Positions 7,485 to 15,662 of a DNA stretch of 51,761 nucleotides are shown here, one piece after another. How positions within the stretch are numbered: the stretch's first letter is position 1; each line of letters begins with the position of its first letter. The stretch is from the NCBI GenBank assembly GCA_930989745.1, contig CAKNMY010000006.1, positions 1-51,761 on the forward strand, read 5' to 3'. The notes beneath the pieces are model-generated. The model searched no databases and was not told the origin of the DNA. It worked only from the letters and a program-made list of their open reading frames with translations. Source of the stretch: an uncultured Lachnospiraceae bacterium (GTDB lineage Bacteria > Bacillota > Clostridia > Lachnospirales > Lachnospiraceae). A program made the position numbers and the translations under genes.

Positions 7485-8666
7485 TCAGAAGTCTACTTCT
7501 GTTCCGTAATAGGTGCAGGTCAGCAGCTTTGCCATTGTCTCCGGATCAATCGTTCTCGGATTGGAGCCTGTGCAGGCGTCGCCGACAGCGTTCTTGGCGA
7601 TCTCTTCTACCTTCTCCTTGAACTCTTCCTCAATGATTCCAAACTCCTTCAGTGTCTTAGGAATATTCAGCTTCACATTATACGCGTCAATCTTCGCGCA
7701 CAGGGCCAGCATCAGTTCCTCATCCGTATTGCCCTCCAGGCCTACGGATCTTGCAATGTCAGCATAGCGCTTCAGAGCTGTTGCATCTTTGGCATTATAC
7801 TTAATTACATAAGGCAGATAAATGGCGTTCGCGCAGCCGTGCGGAATATGGCCTGTGGAGAACGCTGCTCCTGTCTTGTGCGCCATGGAGTGTACGATAC
7901 CCAGCAGCGCGTTGGAGAATGCCATTCCCGCAAGGCACTGCGCATAATGCATCTGCTCTCTCGCAGCCATGTCCTTCTCATAGGAGTCCGGCAGATATTC
8001 AAATACCATGGAGATCGCTTTCAGAGCCAGCGGATCTGTGAACGGAGAGTTCATCGTAGAGACGTAAGCCTCAATCGCATGTGTCAGCGCGTCCATACCC
8101 GTATGAGCCGTCAGCTTCTCCGGCATGGTCTCTGCCAGTTCCGGATCTACAATCGCCACATCGGGGGTAATGTTAAAGTCAGCCAGAGGATACTTGATTC
8201 CCTTCTCATAATCTGTGATGACAGAGAATGCGGTAACCTCCGTTGCAGTTCCGGATGTGGACGGAATAGCGAGAAACTTTGCCTTCTGTCTCAGTGTCGG
8301 GAAGGAGAACGGTTGGATAATCTCCTCAAATGTCGTATCGGGATATTCGTAAAATACCCACATCGCCTTTGCCGCGTCGATCGGTGAGCCGCCGCCCATC
8401 GCAATAATCCAGTCCGGTTCGAACTCGCGCATCACTGCCGCGCCTTTCATTACCGTCTCCACAGACGGATCGGGCTCAACGTTCTCAATCAGCTTTACTT
8501 CGATTCCGGCTTCTTTGAGATATGCTTCCACTTTGTCCACAAAACCAAATCTCTTCATGGAACCGCCTCCCAGAACGAGAACAGCTTTCTTCCCGGTCAG
8601 TGTCTTTAACTGCTCCAGAGAGCCTTTCCCATAATAGATATCTCTTGGTAAGGTAAAACGCATCAT
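7485..8666 (-). CDS. Iron-containing alcohol dehydrogenase
   Basis: 393-aa group III dehydrogenase that interconverts an alcohol and an aldehyde with NAD(P)H, helping to dispose of fermentation electrons. Seen: the Rossmann GGGSMKRFG and GGGSPIDAAKAM motifs, TSGTATEVTAFSVI, the metal-binding stretch HAIEAYVS and HSMAHKTGAAFSTGHIPHGCANA with its ligand His residues. Length is normal for the family. AAGGAGG lies 8 nt upstream of the first of two adjacent ATGs (8666). The promoter at 8717-8745 contains a Rex-type operator, which fits a fermentative enzyme switched on when NADH is high. The exact alcohol (ethanol, propanol, butanol) cannot be read from sequence. Confidence 0.9.
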   Translation of the reverse strand: MMRFTLPRDIYYGKGSLEQLKTLTGKKAVLVLGGGSMKRFGFVDKVEAYLKEAGIEVKLIENVEPDPSVETVMKGAAVMREFEPDWIIAMGGGSPIDAAKAMWVFYEYPDTTFEEIIQPFSFPTLRQKAKFLAIPSTSGTATEVTAFSVITDYEKGIKYPLADFNITPDVAIVDPELAETMPEKLTAHTGMDALTHAIEAYVSTMNSPFTDPLALKAISMVFEYLPDSYEKDMAAREQMHYAQCLAGMAFSNALLGIVHSMAHKTGAAFSTGHIPHGCANAIYLPYVIKYNAKDATALKRYADIARSVGLEGNTDEELMLALCAKIDAYNVKLNIPKTLKEFGIIEEEFKEKVEEIAKNAVGDACTGSNPRTIDPETMAKLLTCTYYGTEVDF

Positions 8667-8716
8667 GTCAATGTCCTCCTTAATAATTTATGTACAGGTT
8701 GAATGGTTCTGCAATC

Positions 8717-8745
8717 ATTATAACACTGTTAATTTTTTAACACAA
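8717..8745 (-). promoter_or_regulatory. Sigma-A promoter of the alcohol dehydrogenase gene
   Basis: On the minus strand TTGTGT (8740-8745), a 17-bp spacer and a perfect TATAAT (8717-8722). A Rex-like palindrome fills the spacer. Confidence 0.75.
8727..8742. promoter_or_regulatory. Rex-type operator
   Basis: The perfect 16-bp palindrome TGTTAA-N4-TTAACA matches the core of the known clostridial Rex site (TTGTTAA-N4-TTAACAA). It sits between and partly over the -35 and -10 boxes, where the NADH-sensing repressor would block the alcohol dehydrogenase promoter. Confidence 0.75.
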
Positions 8746-8794
8746 TACTTTCCGTGAAAATTTAACAATCCTTAACCTGGCGTATTCCGAACGC

Positions 8795-9244
8795 CTAATT
8801 CAGCATTTTCTTCAGTTCATCCATAAAGGTATTGACATCTTTAAACTCGCGATATACAGACGCGAATCTGACATATGCAACTGCTTCCAGATCCTTCAGC
8901 TTGTCCATCACGAGCTCTCCAATCGTACTGCTCGGAATCTCCTTGGCTTCCATATTAAAGATCTCCGTCTCCACCGCATCCACCAGAGCCGTAATCTGCT
9001 CCGCGGAAACCGGACGCTTATGGCAGGCACGCAGCACGCCCGCCTCTATCTTACTGCGGTCATACTGCTCTCTGTTCTGATCCTTCTTTATTACGATCAG
9101 CGGTATTGTCTCCACCTTTTCATACGTTGTAAAACGCTTTCCGCACTCATCGCACATTCTTCTTCTGCGGATTGCATTGCTGTCGTCGGCCGGTCTGGAA
9201 TCCACCACACGGGTGTTGTCCTGTCCGCAAAACGGGCACTTCAT
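8795..9244 (-). CDS. nrdR: Transcriptional repressor NrdR
   Basis: 149-aa repressor of ribonucleotide reductase genes, with a zinc ribbon followed by an ATP cone. Seen: MKCPFCG and CDECGKRF (four Cys, residues 3-34), then the VIKKDQNREQYDRSKI stretch that starts the ATP-cone domain. The length is exactly that of the family. The ATG at 9244 has AAGGAGG 9 nt upstream, and a promoter lies at 9281-9310. It sits beside the ylmC-like gene and near sigG, a neighbourhood common in Clostridia. Confidence 0.97.
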   Translation of the reverse strand: MKCPFCGQDNTRVVDSRPADDSNAIRRRRMCDECGKRFTTYEKVETIPLIVIKKDQNREQYDRSKIEAGVLRACHKRPVSAEQITALVDAVETEIFNMEAKEIPSSTIGELVMDKLKDLEAVAYVRFASVYREFKDVNTFMDELKKMLN

Positions 9245-9280
9245 AGGCGCTCCCTCCTTTTGGTTTATCCTTTGTCATTC

Positions 9281-9310
9281 AGTATAATGGATACCCCCTC
9301 CTCCCGTCAA
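9281..9310 (-). promoter_or_regulatory. Sigma-A promoter of nrdR
   Basis: On the minus strand TTGACG (9305-9310), an 18-bp spacer and TATACT (9281-9286), about 36 nt upstream of the nrdR ATG. Confidence 0.6.
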
Positions 9311-9398
9311 ATAGTTCCGTTAAATTTCCGCTGTTTTTATAACCTTTTGCCTGCATAGGCACATATAATTTTATAAAAGGATTTCGGTGGAACTGCTT

Positions 9399-9653
9399 AT
9401 GCGTATGATTGAATTAAGGCAGAAAGAAGTCATCAATATCTGCTCCTGCAAATCGCTGGGCTGTCCTGTGGACATTGATTTCTGCTGTCCTTCCGGTCAG
9501 ATCCAGTCCCTGATTGTCCCCGGCCCCTGCCGGCTGGGCGGTCTTCTCGGCCGGGAGAGCGAATATGTCATCCCCTGGGAATGTATCCGTCAGATCGGGG
9601 AAGATATCATTCTCGTGGAGATTAAAGAGGAATGCTTTTTCCACAAGCTCTGA
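9399..9653 (+). CDS. YlmC/YmxH-family sporulation protein (PRC-barrel)
   Basis: 84-aa PRC-barrel-like protein of the YlmC/YmxH sporulation family; its molecular role is unknown. Seen: LRQKEVINICSCKSLGCPVDIDF and an IPWECIRQIGEDIILVEI segment, both typical of the family. The chosen ATG (9399) has GGTGGA 7 nt upstream; an in-frame GTG at 9387 with AAAGG upstream is a possible earlier start. Divergent from nrdR. In many Lachnospiraceae this gene lies directly after sigG; here two genes separate them. Confidence 0.8.
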   Translation: MRMIELRQKEVINICSCKSLGCPVDIDFCCPSGQIQSLIVPGPCRLGGLLGRESEYVIPWECIRQIGEDIILVEIKEECFFHKL

Positions 9654-9688
9654 CCGTCAAAAAGGCGCGAGAGAAAATCTCTTATTTG

Positions 9689-9717
9689 TTGATTTCTGTC
9701 GTTTTCTGTGCTATACT
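9689..9717 (+). promoter_or_regulatory. Sigma-A promoter of the AAA ATPase gene
   Basis: TTGATT (9689-9694), a 17-bp spacer ending in TGC, and TATACT (9712-9717), so the -10 is also of the extended kind. Confidence 0.65.
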
Positions 9718-9781
9718 GAGGCTGGATTCGCATGCCACGCGTTTCTTTTAATTTCAGATTTTACAAACAGGAGGTTTTCTT

Positions 9782-10927
9782 ATGCTGCTTCAGTTTAACG
9801 CAACAAATTTCGGTGCATTCCGGGATACCTTTTCCTTAAATATGACCCCTGCAAAAATCACGGAATTTCCGGATTCCCTGATCACAGACACGGACGATGT
9901 CTCCGCCATCCCCCTCGCCGGTTTTTACGGTGCCAACGGATGCGGCAAGAGCACGGTTCTGAAAGCGCTTCATTATCTCTCCCGCTGCATTCTCTCCCCC
10001 AGCCAGGCACTGCCCGAAGATCACAGATTTGCCTTTGGCCACGAAGCCGCCGATGCTGTGACGGAGTTCGAAGTGCTGTTCCGCGCCGGCAGAATGGAGT
10101 ATGATTACCAGCTCAGGCTTCTGCCCGGTACGGTGCTGGAGGAGAATCTTTTTGCAAGAAGTTTTTCAGATCCCAGCTATGACGTGGTATTTGACCGCGA
10201 CGGTGAAGGCGTCTATCTGGGCGCGCTTGTGGACGGCGTGGATGTGTCATCGCTCGAGGATGATACGCCGATGCTCGCCTTTCTGATTCAGCAGACCCGC
10301 CTGTCATGGCTTCCCGCTGTTTCCGGCTTTTTTGAGGGAATCTCCTGGCTGTCCTGTTCAGCGATCTCTGAGGATGTGCTGACACCATATCTGTCAGACA
10401 CCCGCGCGATGAAGAAGCTTACCGGCCTGATCGCACGGCTCGATCTGTCCGTCACCGACTTCTACCGTGAAGACGGGGAGATTTTCTGCGTGCATACAGT
10501 TGGAAAGTCCTCGTATGCCCTGCCGCTCTCTGAGGAAGGCAGCGGTGTACGCCAGCTTCTGCTTCTGTGCGCAGTCATCCAGCAGAAACTGGCTTCCGGC
10601 GGCATTCTTTTAGCGGACGATCTGTATCTGTATCTGCATCCCAGAGCGCTGCGCTTCCTGCTGAGCCTCTTTGCCAGCAGGCGGTATAACAGGGCGGGCG
10701 CACAGCTTCTTTTTACTTCCTACGATATGCCCACCATGCACAACAGCCTGCTGCGCCGCGACGAGATCTGGCTCGTGGAGAAGGGCGCAGACCAGTGCGC
10801 TTCTCTTTATACGCTGGCTCTGTTCCTGAAGGAGAACGGCGAAAAGGTACGCAAGGACGAGATCTATTACAAACAGTTCCTTGAGGGGCGCTATGGAGCG
10901 GCTCCGCGAATCGATGAGGTAAAATGA
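9782..10927 (+). CDS. AAA15/OLD-like ATPase, single-gene
   Basis: 381-aa soluble ATPase of the ABC-like AAA family (the AAA15/AAA21 group, which includes RloA and other defence-linked ATPases). Seen: LQFNATNFGAFRD at the N-terminus, a normal Walker A (GANGCGKST, residues 50-58), a signature-like EEGSGVRQLL near 255, and a Walker B ILLADDLYLYLHP in which Asp280 stands where the family usually has the catalytic Glu. A switch-like LLFTSYDMP follows. No partner nuclease, RloB-like gene or toxin is adjacent; the next gene is a cell-wall protein. Strong AGGAGG lies 7 nt upstream of the ATG. Its function is unknown; a role in phage defence is only a family-based guess. Confidence 0.75.
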   Translation: MLLQFNATNFGAFRDTFSLNMTPAKITEFPDSLITDTDDVSAIPLAGFYGANGCGKSTVLKALHYLSRCILSPSQALPEDHRFAFGHEAADAVTEFEVLFRAGRMEYDYQLRLLPGTVLEENLFARSFSDPSYDVVFDRDGEGVYLGALVDGVDVSSLEDDTPMLAFLIQQTRLSWLPAVSGFFEGISWLSCSAISEDVLTPYLSDTRAMKKLTGLIARLDLSVTDFYREDGEIFCVHTVGKSSYALPLSEEGSGVRQLLLLCAVIQQKLASGGILLADDLYLYLHPRALRFLLSLFASRRYNRAGAQLLFTSYDMPTMHNSLLRRDEIWLVEKGADQCASLYTLALFLKENGEKVRKDEIYYKQFLEGRYGAAPRIDEVK

Positions 10928-10949
10928 CCGCGATATCCAATCCTTTCTG

Positions 10950-10978
10950 TTGCCTTTAACCAGGGATTGGTATATGAT
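10950..10978 (+). promoter_or_regulatory. Sigma-A promoter of the cell-wall glycosidase gene
   Basis: TTGCCT (10950-10955), a 17-bp spacer and TATGAT (10973-10978), about 47 nt upstream of the ATG. A ccaatcc/ggattgg inverted repeat (10936-10942 and 10964-10970) brackets the -35 box and could be an operator. Confidence 0.6.
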
Positions 10979-11024
10979 ATAAGGGTAGCTTTTGAATTGA
11001 TTTTTACGATTAAGGTTAAGGATC

Positions 11025-12950
11025 ATGTATCATATGTATAAAAAGAAAAAGTATTTATGTCTGCTCCTTACCGGTGCCCTCTGCGTATGCGCGTCTTCCT
11101 CGTTATTGCAGAACCGGGTGTGGGCTGTAAGTGAAAGTTCCGGCCTTTCATCCATCCTGGAGGAAGACCTGAATTCAGACACTGTTTCTGATCCGGATAA
11201 AACTCCAAGTTCAGACCCAGTTTCTGATTCCGATGCTTCTCAGAATTCGAGCGAAGCGTCTGTCTCTGACGGAGATACCCCGGACGAGGCCGCGTCCCGC
11301 ACTGCTGCAGGCTGGAACCACATTGACGGTGTATGGTATTATCTTGACGCCGACGGCACGCCTGTCACAGGCTGGGTTCAGGACGGCGGGAACTGGTATT
11401 ATACAGACAGCAGAGGCGCGATGACCAGCGGGTTTAAGATTGTGGACGGCAGGAGATATTATCTCAACGCCAGCGGCGTTCTGCAGACCGGTTGGGTGCT
11501 CGTGGACGGCAATTACTATTTTGCGGACGAAAACGGCGCGCTCTTAAACGGCTGGGTCTACACAGACAATGCCTGGTATTATTTAAGTCCTGTGAGCGAT
11601 AAGATGCTCAGCGGATGGCAGTATGTTGGCGGCAAAACGTATTACCTCAACGCCAGCGGCGTTCTGCAGACCGGTTGGTTCCTCATTGACGGTTACTACC
11701 ACTATGCCGATGAGAACGGCTCGATCTGTTCCGGCTGGACCGTGGTGGACGGCATTCGCTACTATCTGCGCAGCGATGGTCTGATGATGAGCGGATGGCA
11801 GAACATTGACGGGAAAAAGTACTTCCTCAACGCCAGCGGCGTAACCCAGACCGGATGGGTGCTCGTAAACGGAGTCTACTATTACGCCGATGCCGACGGT
11901 GTCATGCAGACCGGATGGATCTTGGACGACGGCAAATATTATTACCTCGACAGCAACAGCGCGATGACCAGCGGCTGGAAATACATTGACGGCTACTGGT
12001 ACTATCTGAATGCCAGCGGCGTCATGCAGGTAGGCTGGGTAGACGAGGGCGGAAACCGGTATTTTCTGAACGCCAGCGGCCATATGATGACCGGATGGAT
12101 CGATGTGGACGGAACCCGATATTATATGAATTCCTCCGGCGCCATGGTAAGGAACGCCTGGGTGGGCGATTATTACTGCGGCGGGGATGGGACGCTTGCC
12201 ACTAACGAGAAGATGGACGGTGTCTCCAAACGCAGTTCCAACCGCATTGTATACAGCAGCAAGACGCTGCACATTGTCATAGAGAAGCACAGGGACAGCG
12301 GCTCCACCTACTGGACCGCCCACGTACAGACCTCCTCTCCAAATCAGCTCCGCTCCGCCATGTCTTACGACTCCTACGGCGGCAAACGCCAGAAGACTTC
12401 TGAGGCTGTGGCATCCCACGGCGGCGTCATAGGCATCAACGGCAGCGCCTTTGACTACGGCAGCGGCAAGCCCTCACCTCTGGGCATGTGCATCAAGGAC
12501 GGCGTCATCTACGGAGATTATATGACCAGCTACACGGTCATGGCGACGACCTACAGCGGGCTGATCTTCACCCCTCCGCAGGGACTGATGGGAGCGGATC
12601 TGCTGAACATGGGCGTGAAGGACACCTACAACTTCGGTCCCATCCTGATCAACAACGGCATACCGCAGATGCCCATTGAAGTTACCAGTTATAAGGATCC
12701 GCGTGTCGCGGTCGGAATGATAGCTCCCAACGATTATGTCCTGCTGTGCGCAGACGGACGCGGCGCTGGGGGATCCAGAGGACTCAACCACAACCAGATG
12801 GTGAGCATCTTCCAGTCCTTCGGCTGCAGTTATGCCTATAACCTGGACGGCGGCGGCTCCGCCACATTGTACTACAACGGCGTTGTGCTGAACAATCCGT
12901 CCGATGGATATGAACGCCCCTGCGCGGACTTCCTGTTTTTTACACAGTGA
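11025..12950 (+). CDS. Secreted cell-wall-binding phosphodiester glycosidase (NAGPA domain)
   Basis: 641-aa exported protein. Order of parts: a signal peptide (KKKK then a hydrophobic core, residues ~5-30), a Ser/Asp-rich linker (~31-90), fourteen ~20-residue cell-wall-binding repeats of the choline/glucan-binding type (~95-385), and a C-terminal NAGPA-type phosphodiester glycosidase domain (~410-641). The catalytic domain shows GGVIGINGSAFDYG, KDPRVAVGMI, LLCADGRG and NLDGGGSATLYYNG, all typical of the family. Such domains remove sugar caps linked by phosphodiester bonds; here a wall polymer or exopolysaccharide is the likely substrate, but the target is unknown. The start is the ATG at 11025, or the in-frame ATG at 11034. 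It runs towards sigG, with stops 11 bp apart. Confidence 0.9.
   Translation: MYHMYKKKKYLCLLLTGALCVCASSSLLQNRVWAVSESSGLSSILEEDLNSDTVSDPDKTPSSDPVSDSDASQNSSEASVSDGDTPDEAASRTAAGWNHIDGVWYYLDADGTPVTGWVQDGGNWYYTDSRGAMTSGFKIVDGRRYYLNASGVLQTGWVLVDGNYYFADENGALLNGWVYTDNAWYYLSPVSDKMLSGWQYVGGKTYYLNASGVLQTGWFLIDGYYHYADENGSICSGWTVVDGIRYYLRSDGLMMSGWQNIDGKKYFLNASGVTQTGWVLVNGVYYYADADGVMQTGWILDDGKYYYLDSNSAMTSGWKYIDGYWYYLNASGVMQVGWVDEGGNRYFLNASGHMMTGWIDVDGTRYYMNSSGAMVRNAWVGDYYCGGDGTLATNEKMDGVSKRSSNRIVYSSKTLHIVIEKHRDSGSTYWTAHVQTSSPNQLRSAMSYDSYGGKRQKTSEAVASHGGVIGINGSAFDYGSGKPSPLGMCIKDGVIYGDYMTSYTVMATTYSGLIFTPPQGLMGADLLNMGVKDTYNFGPILINNGIPQMPIEVTSYKDPRVAVGMIAPNDYVLLCADGRGAGGSRGLNHNQMVSIFQSFGCSYAYNLDGGGSATLYYNGVVLNNPSDGYERPCADFLFFTQ
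11310..12170 (+). repeat. Fourteen in-frame cell-wall-binding repeats
   Basis: About 60-bp units encode W/Y-rich repeats ending in TGW or SGW. Some units are almost identical at DNA level; the stretch encoding YYLNASGVLQTGW near 11459-11494 recurs at ~11643-11679. This points to recent duplication inside the gene. Confidence 0.85.
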
Positions 12951-12961
12951 TTTTTTTCCGC

Positions 12962-13738
12962 CTATGAGAGATAATTTTTCATGCTCTTCAGCGCATTTTT
13001 CTCAAGGCGGCTGACCTGCGCCTGGGAGATACCGATCTCCCGGGCGACTTCCATCTGTGTTTTCCCCTCATAGAAGCGCATCTGTATAATATCCCTTTCC
13101 CGGTTTCCCAGCCGGCGCATCGCCTCCCTGAGCGAGAGATCCTCCACCCAGTTTTCCTCCCTGTTCTTCTTGTCGCTGATCTGATCCATAACGTACAGCG
13201 TGTCTCCTCCCTCTGTATAAACCGGCTCATAGAGGCTCATCGGGCTCTGGATAGCATCCAGAGCATAGACAATCTCTTCTTTATCAATGCCGATTTCCTC
13301 AGCGATCTCAGCGACGGTCGGCTCCTTTAAGTTCTGCCGCATATAATTTTCTCTGGCATAAATCGCCTTGTAAGCCACATCCCGCAGAGAGCGGCTGACG
13401 CGGATACTGTTATTGTCACGTAAGTACCTGCGGATCTCTCCGATGATCATCGGGACCGCATAGGTGGAAAATTTTACATTCAGTTCTGTGTTAAAGTTAT
13501 CAATCGCTTTCATCAGACCGATACATCCGATCTGAAAGAGATCGTCGGCATTTTCATTGCTGCTGGAAAAGCGCTTGATGACGCTCAGCACCAGCCTCAG
13601 ATTGCCCTTAATATACCGTTCCCTGGCTTCTTCATCTCCCTGCCTGATTTTCTGGAACAATTCTTCTTTTTCCTCATTCGTAAGTACCGGAAGTTTCGAT
13701 GTGTTTACACCGCATATTTCCACTTTATTCAGTGCCAT
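12962..13738 (-). CDS. sigG: Late forespore sigma factor SigG
   Basis: 258-aa RNA polymerase sigma-70 family factor that drives late forespore genes. Seen: the N-terminal NKVEICGVNTSKLPVLT motif, the anti-sigma (CsfB)-sensitive region of SigG, region 2 (NADDLFQIGCIGLMKAI and FSTYAVPMIIGEIRRYLRD), region 3, and the region 4 HTH GISQAQVSRLEKNALK. The length matches SigG. The ATG at 13738 has AGGAGG 8 nt upstream. SigE lies 1.2 kb away on the same strand; a permease gene on the opposite strand separates them. The sequence at 13826-13854 resembles a forespore-type promoter. Confidence 0.95.
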   Translation of the reverse strand: MALNKVEICGVNTSKLPVLTNEEKEELFQKIRQGDEEARERYIKGNLRLVLSVIKRFSSSNENADDLFQIGCIGLMKAIDNFNTELNVKFSTYAVPMIIGEIRRYLRDNNSIRVSRSLRDVAYKAIYARENYMRQNLKEPTVAEIAEEIGIDKEEIVYALDAIQSPMSLYEPVYTEGGDTLYVMDQISDKKNREENWVEDLSLREAMRRLGNRERDIIQMRFYEGKTQMEVAREIGISQAQVSRLEKNALKSMKNYLS

Positions 13739-13825
13739 AATGAAAATCCTCCTGGAAACTTAATATCTTACGTCTGACTGCCGGACCCGGACAGTAATCC
13801 GGGAAAGCATTCCCGGTATATTTAA

Positions 13826-13854
13826 AGAATTCTCATTACCGTTTGGAAATATAC
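13826..13854 (-). promoter_or_regulatory. Possible sigma-F/sigma-G promoter of sigG
   Basis: On the minus strand GTATA (13850-13854), 15 bp, then GAGAATTCT (13826-13834). The known forespore consensus is roughly GYATA-N15-GGNNANNNT, so one -10 position is off. The spacing and place suit autoregulation of sigG, but the match is weak. Confidence 0.3.
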
Positions 13855-13886
13855 GATTTCGCAGAAAATATAAAAAGTTTTAGACC

Positions 13887-13909
13887 TTGACAAAAATATG
13901 TGCTATAAT
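13887..13909 (+). promoter_or_regulatory. Extended -10 promoter of the metal permease gene
   Basis: TGC-TATAAT at 13901-13909. A TTGACA at 13887-13892 is only 11 bp upstream of the -10, too close to be a normal -35. The leader contains a small stem-loop (atatgg...ccatat, 13930-13958, with an inner gaggga/tccctc pair). Confidence 0.5.
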
Positions 13910-13977
13910 TTTATACCGTAACCTGTTCATATGGAGGGAATCTCCCTCTCACCATATTAAGAAAGGCTGATATTTCC

Positions 13978-14847
13978 ATGATTCTCCACATTTTAGAGCA
14001 TTCCATTCTGGACAGTCTGAAAATGCTGCCGTTTTTGTTTGCCGCATTTCTCATCATTGAGGCTGTGGAACAGTTCTCCTCCGGTTTTCTGAATCGGGCG
14101 CTTGCAAAATTCGGCAAGGCAGGCCCTGTCGCCGGAGCGCTTCTTGGCTGTATTCCCCAGTGCGGTTTTTCGGTTGTCGCTTCCAACCTCTATGCGGGGC
14201 GTATCATTACGCTTGGAACACTGATGGCAGTCTTCCTCTCCACCTCAGACGAGGCGATTCTGATACTTCTCAGCTATCCGGGACATACCCGGGATATTAT
14301 GAAGATCCTGATTGTTAAGGTTCTGATTGCTGTTGCCGCAGGTTTTCTGATCGATTTTCTTGTACATCTGGATCGGATTCACCGCTCCTTTTTCGGGAAA
14401 AACAATGAAAACCGGGAAGAGCATATCCATGAGATCTGCCACGGATGCGGCTGCCACGAGCATGGCGGGATTTTAAAGCCCGCGCTGCGCCATACATTGA
14501 AAATCTTTGTGTATATTCTTATTTTTACCGCAATCCTCAATCTTATCATTGAAGTCATCGGCATCGAGCATCTCTCAGAGTATCTGCTCTCCAATTCCGT
14601 GCTTCAGCCGGTGCTTGCCGCCGTCATAGGCCTGATTCCGAACTGCGCGGCCTCTGTGATGCTGACACAGCTCTATCTTGAAGGCGTACTTTCCTTCGCC
14701 TCCATTATCTCCGGGCTGTGCGCGAGCGCAGGCATCGGAATTGTCGTGCTGTTCAAGATGGAACATGACAAAAAGCTCTGTTTTAAAATTCTCGGGCTGC
14801 TGCTCGGAATTTCCATTGCGGCAGGTCTGATTATTTCGCTGTTTTAA
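13978..14847 (+). CDS. Putative 10-TM heavy-metal exporter (ArsP_2-type, manganese/arsenic permease-like)
   Basis: 289-aa membrane protein with two related halves: LLGCIPQCGFSVVASNLYAGRI near residues 58-80 and LIPNCAASVMLTQLYLEGVLS near 220-240. This duplicated P-x-C motif is typical of the putative heavy-metal exporters annotated as ArsP_2 or putative manganese transporters. The middle loop carries HIHEICHGCGCHEHGG, a Cys/His cluster likely to bind metal. About ten membrane segments are predicted. It is an isolated gene between sigE and sigG on the opposite strand, with its own promoter and terminator. The transported ion is unknown. Confidence 0.75.
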   Translation: MILHILEHSILDSLKMLPFLFAAFLIIEAVEQFSSGFLNRALAKFGKAGPVAGALLGCIPQCGFSVVASNLYAGRIITLGTLMAVFLSTSDEAILILLSYPGHTRDIMKILIVKVLIAVAAGFLIDFLVHLDRIHRSFFGKNNENREEHIHEICHGCGCHEHGGILKPALRHTLKIFVYILIFTAILNLIIEVIGIEHLSEYLLSNSVLQPVLAAVIGLIPNCAASVMLTQLYLEGVLSFASIISGLCASAGIGIVVLFKMEHDKKLCFKILGLLLGISIAAGLIISLF

Positions 14848-14863
14848 TCCCGGCGGATGATCA

Positions 14864-14914
14864 CAGAGAAGCCCGGCGCTCCATGGCAGGGTGCGCCGGG
14901 CTTCTCTGATTTTT
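14864..14914 (+). terminator. Rho-independent terminator of the metal permease gene
   Basis: A perfect 15-bp stem (cagagaagcccggcg and its complement), a 15-nt loop, then atttttatt. It ends at the sigE stop, so it may also stop transcription of sigE from the other side. Confidence 0.85.
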
Positions 14915-15650
14915 ATTCATATCTGACAATCTCTTTTTTCAGTCTCTTCATAATCCGCTTTTCCAGCCTCGAAATATACGACTGTGAGATCCCCAGCAGG
15001 TCCGCGACCTCTTTCTGGGTCTTCTCCTTTCCATCGGGCACATTGAGGCCGAAGCGCAGCCGGATAATGGTCTGCTCCCTGTCGGAGAGTTTGTCGATCG
15101 CTTTCCCGAGAAGGCTGCATTCCACCTCATGCTCGATGTCGCGGTAAATAACGTCCTCGTCCGTCCCCAATATGTCGGACAGCAGCAGCTCGTTGCCGTC
15201 CCAGTCCACATTCAGGGGTTCATCTATGGAAACCTCCATGCGCGTCTTATTATTTCGGCGCAGGTACATCAGAATTTCATTCTCAATGCACCGGGAGGCG
15301 TACGTTGCGAGTTTAATTTTTTTCGTGGGATTAAAGGTGTTGATCGCCTTGATCAGACCGATCGTCCCTATGGAAATCAGATCTTCCACACCGACGCCTG
15401 TGTTGTCAAACTTCTGGGCAATATAGACGACCAGACGCAGGTTGTGCTCGATCAGTTCTTCTCTTGCCGCTTTGTTGTCGGGAAGGTTCAGGCCTTCGAT
15501 GGCTTTCGCCTCCCTGTCCGGAGTCAGCGGCGCCGGCAGCACATCAGCTCCGCCGATATAGAAAATTTCCTGCGGCCTTCTTGATACGGATGAAAAACCC
15601 CTGAAAATGCGCAGACGGAACCTGCTGGGCAATACAGCGTTTGCAATCAT
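14913..15650 (-). CDS. sigE: Mother-cell sigma factor pro-SigE
   Basis: 245-aa sporulation sigma factor made as an inactive precursor. The N-terminal ~30 residues are basic and amphipathic, followed by EIFYIGG, where the SpoIIGA cleavage of pro-SigE takes place in Bacillus (EVYYIGG). Region 2 is canonical ([21 protein letters not shown] and [23 protein letters not shown]), as is the region 4 [19 protein letters not shown]. The ATG at 15650 has AGGAGG 8 nt upstream. The gene lies 12 bp downstream of spoIIGA and shares its promoter at 16572-16604. Confidence 0.96.
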   Translation of the reverse strand: MIANAVLPSRFRLRIFRGFSSVSRRPQEIFYIGGADVLPAPLTPDREAKAIEGLNLPDNKAAREELIEHNLRLVVYIAQKFDNTGVGVEDLISIGTIGLIKAINTFNPTKKIKLATYASRCIENEILMYLRRNNKTRMEVSIDEPLNVDWDGNELLLSDILGTDEDVIYRDIEHEVECSLLGKAIDKLSDREQTIIRLRFGLNVPDGKEKTQKEVADLLGISQSYISRLEKRIMKRLKKEIVRYE

Positions 15651-15662
15651 TTATAATTCCTC

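Noticed and set aside
13910..13977. Manganese riboswitch (yybP-ykoY) in the leader of the metal permease
   Set aside because: The leader is under 70 nt with one small stem and lacks the conserved internal loops of that riboswitch.
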